A DNA stretch of 64,000 bases, from the IMG/VR virus record IMGVR_UViG_3300049825_000745, positions 1 to 64,000 of that record; one strand, 5' to 3'. The stretch comes from a virus. Of the stretch, positions 1 to 6,875 are shown piece by piece. The position numbers and the translations under genes are program-made. The notes beneath the pieces are model-generated. The model saw only the letters and a program-made list of their open reading frames with translations, did not search any database and was not told the origin of the DNA. The first letter of the stretch is position 1, and each line of letters opens with the position of its first letter.

Positions 1-124
1 TTGGGAACCAGGACTCCTGCCCTTGGAGGGTATGTAAGACCAAACGGACTACGGAGTCTTGGCGGCAATGCCCGTTGAATTGGGAAGCCCACACTGTACC
101 GAAGGTCAGTGTGTGGTAGTTCAC
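1..124 (+). ncRNA. Solo IS605-type right-end RNA element, copy A (cut by window start)
   Basis: This is the 3' part of a repeat found complete at 37432-37679 and 55626-55873 and slightly shorter at 62283-62494. It matches those copies base for base as far as I can read, up to the shared terminus GTAGTTCAC (116-124), after which the copies diverge. The last hairpin (about 88-117) has arms CCACACTG and CAGTGTG around an inner ACC-GAA-GGT loop. It resembles right ends of cyanobacterial tnpB elements that encode the guide RNA scaffold. No long ORF explains its conservation. If it acts like an omega RNA, the guide would be the flank starting ACGCAGCAGGTTGAATAATG, which covers the start of the next ORF. 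Confidence 0.6.
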
Positions 125-141
125 ACGCAGCAGGTTGAATA

Positions 142-243
142 ATGGCTGAAACAATTGAAGAAAAGCAAGCAGATTTCATGACGTGGCCTAGGGCTATGCG
201 TCGGAATAAGGAATGGCAGGAAAGGCTAGATATGAAGCGTGAC
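142..243 (+). pseudogene. Small phage gene broken by IS insertion
   Basis: An ATG ORF begins 17 bases after RNA element A with an acidic, Trp/Arg-rich start (MAETIEEKQADFMTWPRAMR). After roughly 34 codons the frame runs into the right end of the IS200/IS605 element and then antisense through tnpB to a stop near 387. The native 3' end is therefore missing. I do not recognise the family. The continuation beyond the IS near 2100 is not evident, so a deletion may have accompanied the insertion. Confidence 0.4.
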
Positions 244-245
244 AT

Positions 246-275
246 ACTCCCGACGCTGATGCTACGCCTACAGCG
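246..275 (-). repeat. Right-end hairpin of the IS (presumed 3' part of its omega RNA)
   Basis: On the minus strand CCCGCGCTG and CAGCGTCGGG pair around a loop containing GCGTAGC. The hairpin overlaps the last tnpB codons and its stop. Right-end hairpins at this place are the 3' portion of the TnpB guide RNA, and the guide would be read from the flank after about 245. Confidence 0.55.
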
Positions 276-1482
276 CGGGCTTCTCAGTGACCCCTGGAAT
301 CCCATCGGGCGTTTCCTGAGCTTTAAGGGCGGGATGACCCACCGCCCTATTTCTGATATTGATAGCCGCGTTATGGTCGCGATCTAGTTCACATCCGCAA
401 TGATGGCAGGAGTGCCATCTATCTTGGATAGTCTTAGGAACCTTATGCCCACAACTTGAGCAGTTTTGAGTTGTACCGTTTGGATTCACTGCAATTGCCA
501 TCAGTCCAGCTCTTTCAGCCTTGACCGATAGGATTTTCAGGAATTGACCCCATCCAGCGTCATGGGTCGATTTTGCCATCCGAGTTCTGGCAATGCCCTT
601 GATATTGAGCGCCTCATGCCCAATATTCTTTCCTTTGTTTAAAAGCTTTTTAGCTGTCTTGTAGTGAAAGTCTTTGCGTTGATTGGCAACCTTGAGGTGC
701 AATTTAGCCAAACGCTTAATCGCCTTTTTGCGACGGTTTGACCCCTTCTTTTTACGAGACAGGGAACGTTGCACTCGTTTGAGACGTTTCTCGGCTTTGC
801 GGTAGGGTTGAGGGATGGACACCTCTTCACCCGTATCTGTCATCAAAAACACCTTCAGCCCCATATCAATCCCGATAGTGTTCTCCAGGATGGGCGTTTC
901 TGGAATCACATCAGGAACACTGGCATCCTCAAGACTCAGGCTGACATACCAACCATCAGCCTTGAGTGTTATAGTTGCCGTCTTAATTTTGAAGCCTACA
1001 GGCAATGGACGGTGTTGAATGAATTTGACATCGCCAAGCACTGGAAACGTAATGAATTTCCCCTCAACACAGTCCTGCTTCATCTGAGGAAATGTGAAAG
1101 ACCGATATCTTCCTTTCCCCTTAAAGCGTGGTTTACCTGACCTTTTGCCGCTGCTATCTCCTTCCAAAAAACGGTCGAACGCCTTTTTAACTCGTTCAAT
1201 ACAGTTTTGTAAAACTTGAGATTGAACCCTTTTATATTCAGGAAACAACGCTTTGGAGTTAACCAAATCCCGCTTCTGAGAGTAGAAATCAGGATTGTCT
1301 TTAAGGGCTGGCAAATAGCAAACCAAAGGACAAGCGTTAATAGGAGATCGGTTCTCCTCATACCAACGAAACCGCTCACCCAAGCGGTAATTGTACTGAC
1401 GACGCAACAATTCCAGCCAGTTATCCATCAAAGACTCCTGGACAGGTGTTGGGCGTAGTCGATACTGGTAGGCAATTCTCAT
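268..1482 (-). CDS. tnpB: TnpB RNA-guided nuclease of an IS200/IS605 element
   Basis: A 404-residue protein of normal TnpB length. The RuvC-like active site is complete: D206 in GIDMG, E290 in GHEALNIKG, and D369 in DRDHNAA. A zinc finger with C341/C344 and C359/C362 lies between the second and third acidic residues, and a basic helical segment (about 228-285) precedes E290. I chose the ATG at 1482 (MRIAYQYRLRPT), the usual TnpB start; the frame is open further upstream but would overlap tnpA. TnpB cleaves DNA guided by an RNA made from its own 3' end and favours retention of the element. The last codons overlap the right-end hairpin. Confidence 0.9.
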   Translation of the reverse strand: MRIAYQYRLRPTPVQESLMDNWLELLRRQYNYRLGERFRWYEENRSPINACPLVCYLPALKDNPDFYSQKRDLVNSKALFPEYKRVQSQVLQNCIERVKKAFDRFLEGDSSGKRSGKPRFKGKGRYRSFTFPQMKQDCVEGKFITFPVLGDVKFIQHRPLPVGFKIKTATITLKADGWYVSLSLEDASVPDVIPETPILENTIGIDMGLKVFLMTDTGEEVSIPQPYRKAEKRLKRVQRSLSRKKKGSNRRKKAIKRLAKLHLKVANQRKDFHYKTAKKLLNKGKNIGHEALNIKGIARTRMAKSTHDAGWGQFLKILSVKAERAGLMAIAVNPNGTTQNCSSCGHKVPKTIQDRWHSCHHCGCELDRDHNAAINIRNRAVGHPALKAQETPDGIPGVTEKPAL

Positions 1483-1548
1483 GTCTCTATTATACTCACT
1501 GTAGCTTAAAATAGATACACTGATAAGAGAAATCATTGTAAACTGTTG

Positions 1549-1959
1549 ATGAAAGACGATTTTGTATCCAGTGGTAGATCCGTGTCTGACATGAAAGCTC
1601 ATTTGGTGCTGACAACCAAGTATCGCCGCAAGGTGCTCACGGGCGAGATGATTCAACGGCTAGGTGAAGTGATGGGCGATTTATGTCAGAAATGGAACTG
1701 CAAAATCGTCGAATTTAATGGCGAAGATAATCACATCCATTTGCTATTTCAGTATTTGCCTCAGATGGAGTTACCCAAATTCATCGGAAATTTGAAGTCT
1801 GTCTCCAGTCGAAGGCTCAGAGAAGAGTTTCCCGCTGAAGTTGATAAAGTCTATTGGAAAAAGGTTCTGTGGAACGAGTCTTACTTCATCGCCTCCTGTG
1901 GCGGGGTCACAATCTCGGTTCTGAAGAAATACATTGAGGAGCAAAACACCCCTGAATAG
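1549..1959 (+). CDS. tnpA: TnpA Y1 HUH transposase (IS200/IS605 family)
   Basis: A 136-residue single-strand transposase. The HUH metal-binding pair is H62-I-H64 in DNHIHLLF. The catalytic tyrosine is Y128 in the C-terminal helix (KKYIEEQ). W109 and the SYF segment match the family. I chose the ATG at 1549; a TTG lies directly before it. It is divergent from tnpB with about 66 bases between the starts. It could mobilise other IS605-like ends in trans if they match its end recognition; those of the TTCAC-type repeats in this window look different. Confidence 0.9.
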   Translation: MKDDFVSSGRSVSDMKAHLVLTTKYRRKVLTGEMIQRLGEVMGDLCQKWNCKIVEFNGEDNHIHLLFQYLPQMELPKFIGNLKSVSSRRLREEFPAEVDKVYWKKVLWNESYFIASCGGVTISVLKKYIEEQNTPE

Positions 1960-1989
1960 GGGCATAGATTATTTGTTCGTTTCGGCACT

Positions 1990-2025
1990 GTTGCCTTTCC
2001 TCGCCTCCGGCATTGGTCAGGCAAC
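1990..2025. repeat. Left-end palindrome of the IS
   Basis: GTTGCCT (1990-1996) pairs with AGGCAAC (2019-2025) across a 22-base loop. It sits 31 bases past the tnpA stop, where IS200/IS605 elements carry the TnpA-binding left-end hairpin. Confidence 0.55.
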
Positions 2026-2047
2026 GTACCTCAACTCACGCGCCTTT

Positions 2048-2094
2048 CATCCCGACGCTGACCTGAGTACAGGTACAGCGCGGGGCTTCCCGTC
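2048..2094 (-). repeat. Second IS605-type right-end hairpin, next to the IS left end
   Basis: Read on the minus strand it contains GGGAAGCCCCGCGCTG, a loop TACCTGTACTCAGGT, then CAGCGTCGGGATGAA. The central hairpin (35 bases) is also found at 44764-44798. It carries no transposase or tnpB of its own. Its 3' side runs straight into the left end of the intact IS, so two IS ends are stacked here. Confidence 0.5.
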
Positions 2095-2186
2095 TAAAAG
2101 CTAAAAAGCGCAACCCATTACAGGAGATAAAAGAGTCGGGATCGCCTGAGTAGAGTAGAATATCTATAGTTTTAGGCGATCGCCCC

Positions 2187-3539
2187 ATGACCGCAGAATT
2201 TAATACAGACGGCCACTTGCAAAACGTAATGCTTGGCTTTAGCCAGTATGGTGGCGCAAACAAAACCGCACAGTTCACCCCCGCATCACAAGGGGTAATA
2301 CTCACCCGTCAAGAGCGCCAAAATCTGTATGGTTATTGTCCAGCGATCGCCAATGCAATCGATCTAGTGGTGGACGATAGCCTACAAAAATACTGTGCCT
2401 ACTCCAATAAATCCGGTGGGGATAGCGCAAAGGTTCAGGGCATTTTAGATGGGGCAAAGGATGCGATCGCAGAAGCCTGGAAAATGGCACGGATCCACGG
2501 ATGGGCCGGGGTGCTGCTATTCGTGGATGACGAGATTGATTTGGCGCTGCCCATCAACAAAAAACCGCGCTCTATTCGTGGCTACAGAGCCTATGGCGGC
2601 GGCATTGACGGGCTGTTGACCGTTGCGGAGTGGGATACTGATCCAACTAGCCTAGAGTATGGGCAACCTCTATTATTCAGCCTTGGGAGCGGTTCTCAGA
2701 AGATTCACCGCGATCGCATTTTGCTGTTCTATGGCGTGAAAAAGTTAGGCGGCAATGAGGAGATCACAGCTAATCCACTGGAGCAACTAGGGATATCGTT
2801 AATCGACCGGGTTTATCGAGACTTCCAAAATTTCGATGTCGCCTGCCAGTCCATCGCCGCATCATTGCCCACTTGGGCGCAGGACATCTTAGGGATACCC
2901 GACCTAGCGACGTTAGCTAAGAATCCAAAATCCTTGCAACTATACGTTGACGGCTTGAACATGTTCCGGTCGGTTTTAAACATGATGGCGATCGACACCA
3001 AAAACGGCGGTGAGTACAAGACCGTCAATCGCGACTATTCTGCAATGCCCGAGGTTGTCAAACTGTTTGCCCAGTACTTCGCTGGAGCCTGCAATGTCCC
3101 TGACACGATGTTGTTCAATCAATCGCCATCGGGCCAAACCTCAGGGCGATACCAGTCTGAGAGTTGGGCACAGTGGATTACTCAACAGCAGCAACTGAAC
3201 CTATGCAAACCTGTAGAGCGGTTGGTGGCGATCGCCCACTCAATCTACGGTGAACCGGAGGATTGGGAGATGCATTACCCCTCAATCCTCACTCTGTCAG
3301 CGGTTGATCTGGCGAACCTCGACAAAACCAAGGCCGATACGATCAAATCCTTGGGGGCTGCCATCACGCCTGAAGAGGCCCGCAAATCGCTTGAAGATGA
3401 CGTGCCCATTGGCAAAGTCTTAGATAACGACGCTTGGGAGAGCCTAGACGATGCCATTAGAGAACAGCCCACAGAACCTGCCCCCGCCATCCCAGCACCT
3501 ACAAAGGGGAGGGGATTTGGTAAGCCCCGCGCAAATTGA
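2187..3539 (+). CDS. Phage portal protein (DUF1073 type)
   Basis: A 450-residue protein whose middle part (ATYGCPAIA-like start, KIHRDRILLFYGVK, ISLIDRVYRDFQNFD, then VPDTMLFNQSPSGQTSG) matches the DUF1073 portal family. Portals form the dodecameric ring at the capsid vertex through which DNA is packaged. Residues 375-400 (SAVDLANLDKTKADTIKSL) form the typical C-terminal helix. The tail is Pro-rich and basic. It starts the head module but lies some 44 kb from the terminase, so packaging and head genes are split in this genome unless it is circular. The start ATG follows a HIP1 site. Confidence 0.85.
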   Translation: MTAEFNTDGHLQNVMLGFSQYGGANKTAQFTPASQGVILTRQERQNLYGYCPAIANAIDLVVDDSLQKYCAYSNKSGGDSAKVQGILDGAKDAIAEAWKMARIHGWAGVLLFVDDEIDLALPINKKPRSIRGYRAYGGGIDGLLTVAEWDTDPTSLEYGQPLLFSLGSGSQKIHRDRILLFYGVKKLGGNEEITANPLEQLGISLIDRVYRDFQNFDVACQSIAASLPTWAQDILGIPDLATLAKNPKSLQLYVDGLNMFRSVLNMMAIDTKNGGEYKTVNRDYSAMPEVVKLFAQYFAGACNVPDTMLFNQSPSGQTSGRYQSESWAQWITQQQQLNLCKPVERLVAIAHSIYGEPEDWEMHYPSILTLSAVDLANLDKTKADTIKSLGAAITPEEARKSLEDDVPIGKVLDNDAWESLDDAIREQPTEPAPAIPAPTKGRGFGKPRAN

Positions 3540-3549
3540 GCAGGAAGCT

Positions 3550-3636
3550 ATGATTTTGCAGAGTGATATCGATAAGATCGGGCAGTCATGGGATAGGACG
3601 ATGCCGCCCAAGTTTAAGGGGTTGTTGGATGTTTGA
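3550..3636 (+). CDS. Possible very short ORF after the portal gene
   Basis: Twenty-eight codons follow the portal stop in another frame (MILQSDIDKIGQSWDRTMP then PKFKGLLDV). The WDRTMPPKFKGLL motif looks protein-like and recalls tails of phage head proteins, but this is from memory only. It could be a separate small gene or the displaced 3' end of the portal. The frame is open upstream into the portal gene. Confidence 0.3.
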   Translation: MILQSDIDKIGQSWDRTMPPKFKGLLDV

Positions 3637-3775
3637 TTTTAATCTTAGGCCCAGGCTTTTTAGGCTCTGGCACCCATTTATGCCTGCAATCCATGCATTG
3701 TTTGCGATCGCTTCCTGATGGGAGGCGATCGCAATTTGTTATTCGCTCAGACTTACAGACAGGGCACTTATGCAC
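3614..3775 (-). CDS. Small zinc-ribbon protein
   Basis: A 53-residue protein with two CxxC pairs (CPVC near residue 4 and CMDC near residue 29) and a basic, proline-rich tail (KKPGPKIKIKH). The likely start is a GTG at 3775 that overlaps the stop of the upstream DUF6745-like gene by 8 bases, suggesting translational coupling. The spacing of cysteines resembles DNA-binding zinc ribbons of transposases and small phage regulators. Function is unknown. It contains HIP1 octamers inside the coding sequence. Confidence 0.5.
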   Translation of the reverse strand: MHKCPVCKSERITNCDRLPSGSDRKQCMDCRHKWVPEPKKPGPKIKIKHPTTP

Positions 3776-4997
3776 GGATCAACGGGTAAGTTTCAATTTT
3801 ACTGACATCTACACCATGCCTTCCGAATGAAACTTCCGGGGCAAGCAAATACCGTTGAGCTAGCTCACAGGTTTTTAGCCTAGACGGTACCTCAAGAGAG
3901 TATGGGCGACCTGTAGATGGATCGTAGGTGCATAGGACTGTGCCCATACTCGTTTTGATCAGCGATTCCATCCCACCATAGCGGGGCATAGAAATATCTA
4001 ATACCTCACCGTGAGATTCAGAAATATATCGACTCCATCCAAATCGATTAATTCGAATACGACGAATTTCTTCATTCTCCTCATTGTGAATATCTTCAAG
4101 GGTTTGAGTTTCAGGACTCATTACAACTTGTTCGGGAACAAGATACCCTTCCAGTGCCCAAAGGCAATATCCATCTGCATACTCAACGGCTGGCCCATCT
4201 TCACAATGAATACCCCCTGCATCATGCCAGCCTATTTTTGTGGGGCGATCGCAGACTATGCAAGTATTTTCGAATGGGAAAATCCAGTCTAGATTTTTAA
4301 CTATTAATTTATATTGTTCAAATTTGTGGTTATCTAATTTTGCTCCAGCAATCTTTCCCCCAAGAATATAACCTAGAAAAGCTTTTGCGTAATAAAAATT
4401 AAAGCTGTCGCTGAGATTGTCGTGGAGATTGTCGTGGAGATTGTCGCTGAGATTGGCGATGAGATTGGCGATGAGATTGGTGCGGAGATTGTCGTGGAGA
4501 TTGGCGATGAGATTGTCGCCGAGATTGGCGATGAGATTGTCGCGGAGATTGTCGTGGAGATTGGCGATGAGATTGGCGCGGAGATTGGCGCGGAGATTGT
4601 CGCGGAGATTGGCGCGGAGATTGTCGCTGAGATTGTCGTGGAGATTGGTGCGGAGATTGTCGCGGAGATTGGCGCTGAGATTGTCGCTGAGATTGTCGCT
4701 GAGATTGTCGTGGAGATTGGCGCGGAGATTGTCGCTGAGATTGTCGCTGAGATTGGCGATGAGATTGGTGCGGAGATTGGGTTGCTTTAATGTTGTCAAC
4801 AGTAACATTCCTTCTAATGGACTTTTGCAAAACAAGACCTTTGGGGGTTGTTTGTTCACATTAGTATACAAAGCATTGACCGCTTGTTCGGCTAATGCAT
4901 GATCTGTCGGGCTAGCGCACAAATCATAGATTGATTGTCGCATTTTGTAGATATCAGCCCATTGAGAAGATGAGATTGTTTCTATTTTTTTAGGCAT
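3768..4997 (-). CDS. DUF6745-like protein with a long NLxx tetrapeptide repeat
   Basis: A 409-residue protein. Residues about 1-72 form a helical N-terminus, about 73-198 consist of tandem four-residue units NLxx (NLSD, NLRA, NLHD, NLIA and others), and the C-terminal part has the conserved core GGIHCEDGPAVEYADGY, VPEQVV and NEEIRRIRINRFGWSRYI typical of DUF6745 proteins in cyanobacteria and actinobacteria. DUF6745 has no established function. It sits in a leftward cluster with 4990-5202 (8-base overlap) and 5246-5662, a pairing I recall from other genomes. The repeat lies where DUF6745 proteins usually have ordinary helical sequence. Confidence 0.65.
   Translation of the reverse strand: MPKKIETISSSQWADIYKMRQSIYDLCASPTDHALAEQAVNALYTNVNKQPPKVLFCKSPLEGMLLLTTLKQPNLRTNLIANLSDNLSDNLRANLHDNLSDNLSDNLSANLRDNLRTNLHDNLSDNLRANLRDNLRANLRANLIANLHDNLRDNLIANLGDNLIANLHDNLRTNLIANLIANLSDNLHDNLHDNLSDSFNFYYAKAFLGYILGGKIAGAKLDNHKFEQYKLIVKNLDWIFPFENTCIVCDRPTKIGWHDAGGIHCEDGPAVEYADGYCLWALEGYLVPEQVVMSPETQTLEDIHNEENEEIRRIRINRFGWSRYISESHGEVLDISMPRYGGMESLIKTSMGTVLCTYDPSTGRPYSLEVPSRLKTCELAQRYLLAPEVSFGRHGVDVSKIETYPLIRA
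4403..4780 (-). repeat. About 31 tandem 12-base repeats inside the DUF6745-like gene
   Basis: The minus-strand unit is AATCTC followed by two variable codons. The third codon is mostly AGC, CAC, CGC or ATC and the fourth is GAC, GCC or ACC. The unit is a multiple of three, so copy-number change keeps the frame. The array keeps all frames open on both strands, which creates several spurious ORFs. Confidence 0.9.
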
Positions 4998-5202
4998 CTA
5001 ACATTCCCCAGTCAGATTGCTCCAATTCACAAGAAATTTTGCTCAAGGCAAGAGATTTAAGCCACAGTCGTTCGTTATCCCAGACAGATTCTGATAATCT
5101 TTCTCTAAGTTCTAAAGTCGTATTGCTGTATTGCTCCCATAACGTAGCTTTTAAGTTGTCATACAGCGATTCATTGAATAAGTCAAAATTTGTCATTGTC
5201 AT
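4990..5202 (-). CDS. Small protein upstream of the repeat protein
   Basis: Seventy residues, acidic and Leu/Trp-rich, with the segment LYDNLKATLWEQYSNTTLEL that echoes the DNLxxxL rhythm of the repeat in the following gene. Its stop overlaps the next start by 8 bases. It may be a diverged N-terminal module of the same system or a partner protein. I do not recognise a named family. Confidence 0.55.
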   Translation of the reverse strand: MTMTNFDLFNESLYDNLKATLWEQYSNTTLELRERLSESVWDNERLWLKSLALSKISCELEQSDWGMLDA

Positions 5203-5245
5203 TTTGTTTTACCTTAAAATATGTCCAAAAAAAGCAAAATTTCTA

Positions 5246-5662
5246 TTAGTCTTGACTTTTCCGAATTTCATCGGCTAATCGTCGTTGATATCCAACCGCT
5301 ACAATGCTCGGAGGCCAAACATAATCACGATGCTCTGGATGCTCAATCGTCGTGGACTTATCCATGACGATTGTTGGCCCTTCTAAAGGGTTGGCGTCCA
5401 AAAAGGCATAGAAAGTGCAGTGCTTTAGATCCTCAGCCTTAATGCAGTGACGAGACCCACGGCTAGTTCCTGGCGCTAGCTGAGCCTGTTTTTCGACTTG
5501 CACCATGCCTTCTGGTACTGCGGGAAGCCGCAAAATGTTAATATCGCCCTGGGGCAAATATTGCCCTACAGGAAAATCGTGCGGGACGATAAAAGTATCA
5601 TCACAGGCATTCTGCTGCCCATGCGCATGAACCTTTTGGATTACTTCGGTGGCTGATTGCAT
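5246..5662 (-). CDS. Hypothetical protein of the type often next to DUF6745 genes
   Basis: A 138-residue soluble protein. The middle part has YLPQGDINILRLPAVPEGM, followed by SRGSRHCI, a pattern I recognise from proteins (QGDVLL..VxxLPEG...GHxH) encoded beside DUF6745 genes. The function of that family is not known to me. It heads the leftward cluster ending at 3614 and diverges from the minor head gene at 5711, with the shared control region at 5663-5710. Confidence 0.55.
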   Translation of the reverse strand: MQSATEVIQKVHAHGQQNACDDTFIVPHDFPVGQYLPQGDINILRLPAVPEGMVQVEKQAQLAPGTSRGSRHCIKAEDLKHCTFYAFLDANPLEGPTIVMDKSTTIEHPEHRDYVWPPSIVAVGYQRRLADEIRKSQD

Positions 5663-5710
5663 GACTATTCTCTAAACAACTATATTCAGTATACCCCATG
5701 AATAGATAAA

Positions 5711-6400
5711 ATGATCACCACTGACGCGATCGCCGCCACGCTCTGGCAATGGGACAAGAAAACCGCCCGGTATCGAGATTCGAGCACAGGGCGGTTTATC
5801 AATGCCAATCAGCTCAAGTCCCTACAAGAGCGCAATATCGAACTGATCGGCAACAACATTCAGCAGTTGGGCGATCTCCTCATCCAAGACCAAATCAGCC
5901 TAAAGTCCTGGCAAGAATCCACCATGCAGGCGCTCAAGACGTTACGCCTGCATCAATTGGTATTAGCCAAAGGTGGGCTTGCCCAAACCTTTGCGGTTGA
6001 CTATCTGGCGGTAGGACGTGACCTAAAATCTGACTACACTTATCTCAGACAATTCGCTGAGGATATCCAGCGCGGGTACACCATCGGCAAGGATGGGCAG
6101 CAGCGACCCATGACGATCGCACGGTTTCAACAACGCCTCAATCTGTATGTCAAGAAAGGCCGGACTTCCTTCGAGCAGGGCGTACAAGCTAGGCAATTGG
6201 AACAGGGCGACCGCTACATGTACCGCATTCTAGGCTTTACGGATCGCCATTGTGCAGACTGTGTGAGGTATCAGTCCGCTGGCGTTGTGTCTATTGGGGC
6301 GTTGCCTTTGCCTGGGGAGAATTGCCAGTGCGGGGGAAACTGTCGGTGTAGTGTGGTCTATGTGCGATCGCTCGAAGATTTGATCGTGGCCAAAAATTGA
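5711..6400 (+). CDS. Minor head protein (SPP1 gp7 / Mu gpF-like)
   Basis: A 229-residue protein with an N-terminal helical region containing YRDSSTGRFI, and a C-terminal cysteine-rich module (HCADC near 180, then ENCQCGGNCRC). The spacing and the arginine-cysteine ending fit the C-terminal domain of phage head morphogenesis proteins, which sit beside the portal and help start head assembly or DNA ejection. Position between portal and protease supports this. The homology is by motif only. Confidence 0.65.
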   Translation: MITTDAIAATLWQWDKKTARYRDSSTGRFINANQLKSLQERNIELIGNNIQQLGDLLIQDQISLKSWQESTMQALKTLRLHQLVLAKGGLAQTFAVDYLAVGRDLKSDYTYLRQFAEDIQRGYTIGKDGQQRPMTIARFQQRLNLYVKKGRTSFEQGVQARQLEQGDRYMYRILGFTDRHCADCVRYQSAGVVSIGALPLPGENCQCGGNCRCSVVYVRSLEDLIVAKN

Positions 6401-6403
6401 AGC

Positions 6404-6433
6404 ACAGAATCTTTGTTTTTTAACAGATTCTGT
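6404..6433 (+). terminator. Hairpin after the minor head gene
   Basis: ACAGAATCT (6404-6412) pairs with AGATTCTGT (6425-6433); the loop is T-rich. It lies just after the stop at 6400. Confidence 0.5.
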
Positions 6434-6450
6434 AAAAGTGGCATTCTCAA

Positions 6451-6543
6451 CTATGCAGTAAGTTTTATCTGTCCTAATGATCTTGCACCTTTAAATGAAG
6501 TGCTACCCCATCTCTGAATATGATGATTCCATGCTTCAGGCAT
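6451..6543 (-). CDS. Possible small ORF or remnant downstream of the XRE gene
   Basis: About 30 codons (starting MPEAWNHHIQRWGS) are open in the +1 frame relative to the XRE gene and extend upstream in frame as EIWDE. It looks like a C-terminal extension of cyanobacterial small helix-turn-helix proteins (EMPExW...), so it may be a frameshifted tail of the neighbouring regulator. Confidence 0.25.
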   Translation of the reverse strand: MPEAWNHHIQRWGSTSFKGARSLGQIKLTA

Positions 6544-6556
6544 TTCATCCCAAATC

Positions 6557-6790
6557 TCAGTACAGGAAGGTTATCGGTTGACCCAACACATCAGCGATCG
6601 CTCTGGCATCGTCCAGTGTTGGGCAAAGCGTCCCCAACTCCCAGCGATGAACCGTATCTTTCGACCGATGCAGCTTTGTCGCTAGTTCCCTAACGGTCAG
6701 TCCCGCCGCTCTGCGAGCCAGCATGATTGATACTCCCCTACGCCGAGAGATGGGCACCTCGGGCGGCACATAAATCTCGATTACTGCCAT
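6557..6790 (-). CDS. XRE-family helix-turn-helix regulator
   Basis: A 77-residue protein made up almost wholly of an HTH_3 domain: IMLARRAAGLTVRELATKL then HRSKDTVHRWELGTLCPT and DDARAIADVLGQPITFLY. Such short Cro/C1-like proteins bind operator DNA as dimers. It is transcribed away from the protease-scaffold gene, so it may regulate the shared upstream region 6791-6875. It lies inside the head gene block, unlike a classical immunity region. Confidence 0.8.
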   Translation of the reverse strand: MAVIEIYVPPEVPISRRRGVSIMLARRAAGLTVRELATKLHRSKDTVHRWELGTLCPTLDDARAIADVLGQPITFLY

Positions 6791-6875
6791 TTGTCGCTAT
6801 TCTTTGCCTTTTAGGTAGTCGCATTAAATTATAGCAGAGAACTCAGAGTAAATTGAGGTATCGAATTGAGTTGAT

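Larger units (their letters stand above)
240..2035 (-). mobile_element. IS200/IS605-family insertion sequence with divergent tnpA and tnpB
   Basis: The element carries tnpB on the minus strand and tnpA on the plus strand, diverging from about 1483-1548. The right end lies at the tnpB 3' side: a hairpin CCCGCGCTG...CAGCGTCGGGA (minus strand, about 246-275) overlaps the tnpB stop. The left end has an imperfect subterminal palindrome GTTGCCT...AGGCAAC (1990-2025). No terminal inverted repeats or target duplication are seen, as expected for this family. Both ORFs look intact. Exact ends are uncertain because a second right-end hairpin (2048-2094) abuts the left end. Confidence 0.75.

Noticed and set aside
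1483-1656. Longer tnpB start at 1656
   Set aside because: The extra 58 residues overlap tnpA and are not part of TnpB; the start MRIAYQYRLRPT is typical.
3633-3830. Plus-strand ORF opposite the zinc ribbon gene
   Set aside because: Low-complexity shadow of two minus-strand genes with clear motifs.
4403-4780. CRISPR array
   Set aside because: Units are contiguous 12-base coding repeats without spacers. No other spacer-type array was seen.
4417-4902. Plus-strand ORFs rich in RLSWRL and EIVAEIG within the DUF6745 repeat, and a minus-strand QRQSPRQS frame
   Set aside because: A 12-base repeat keeps all frames open; only the minus-strand NLxx frame joins non-repetitive conserved protein on both sides.
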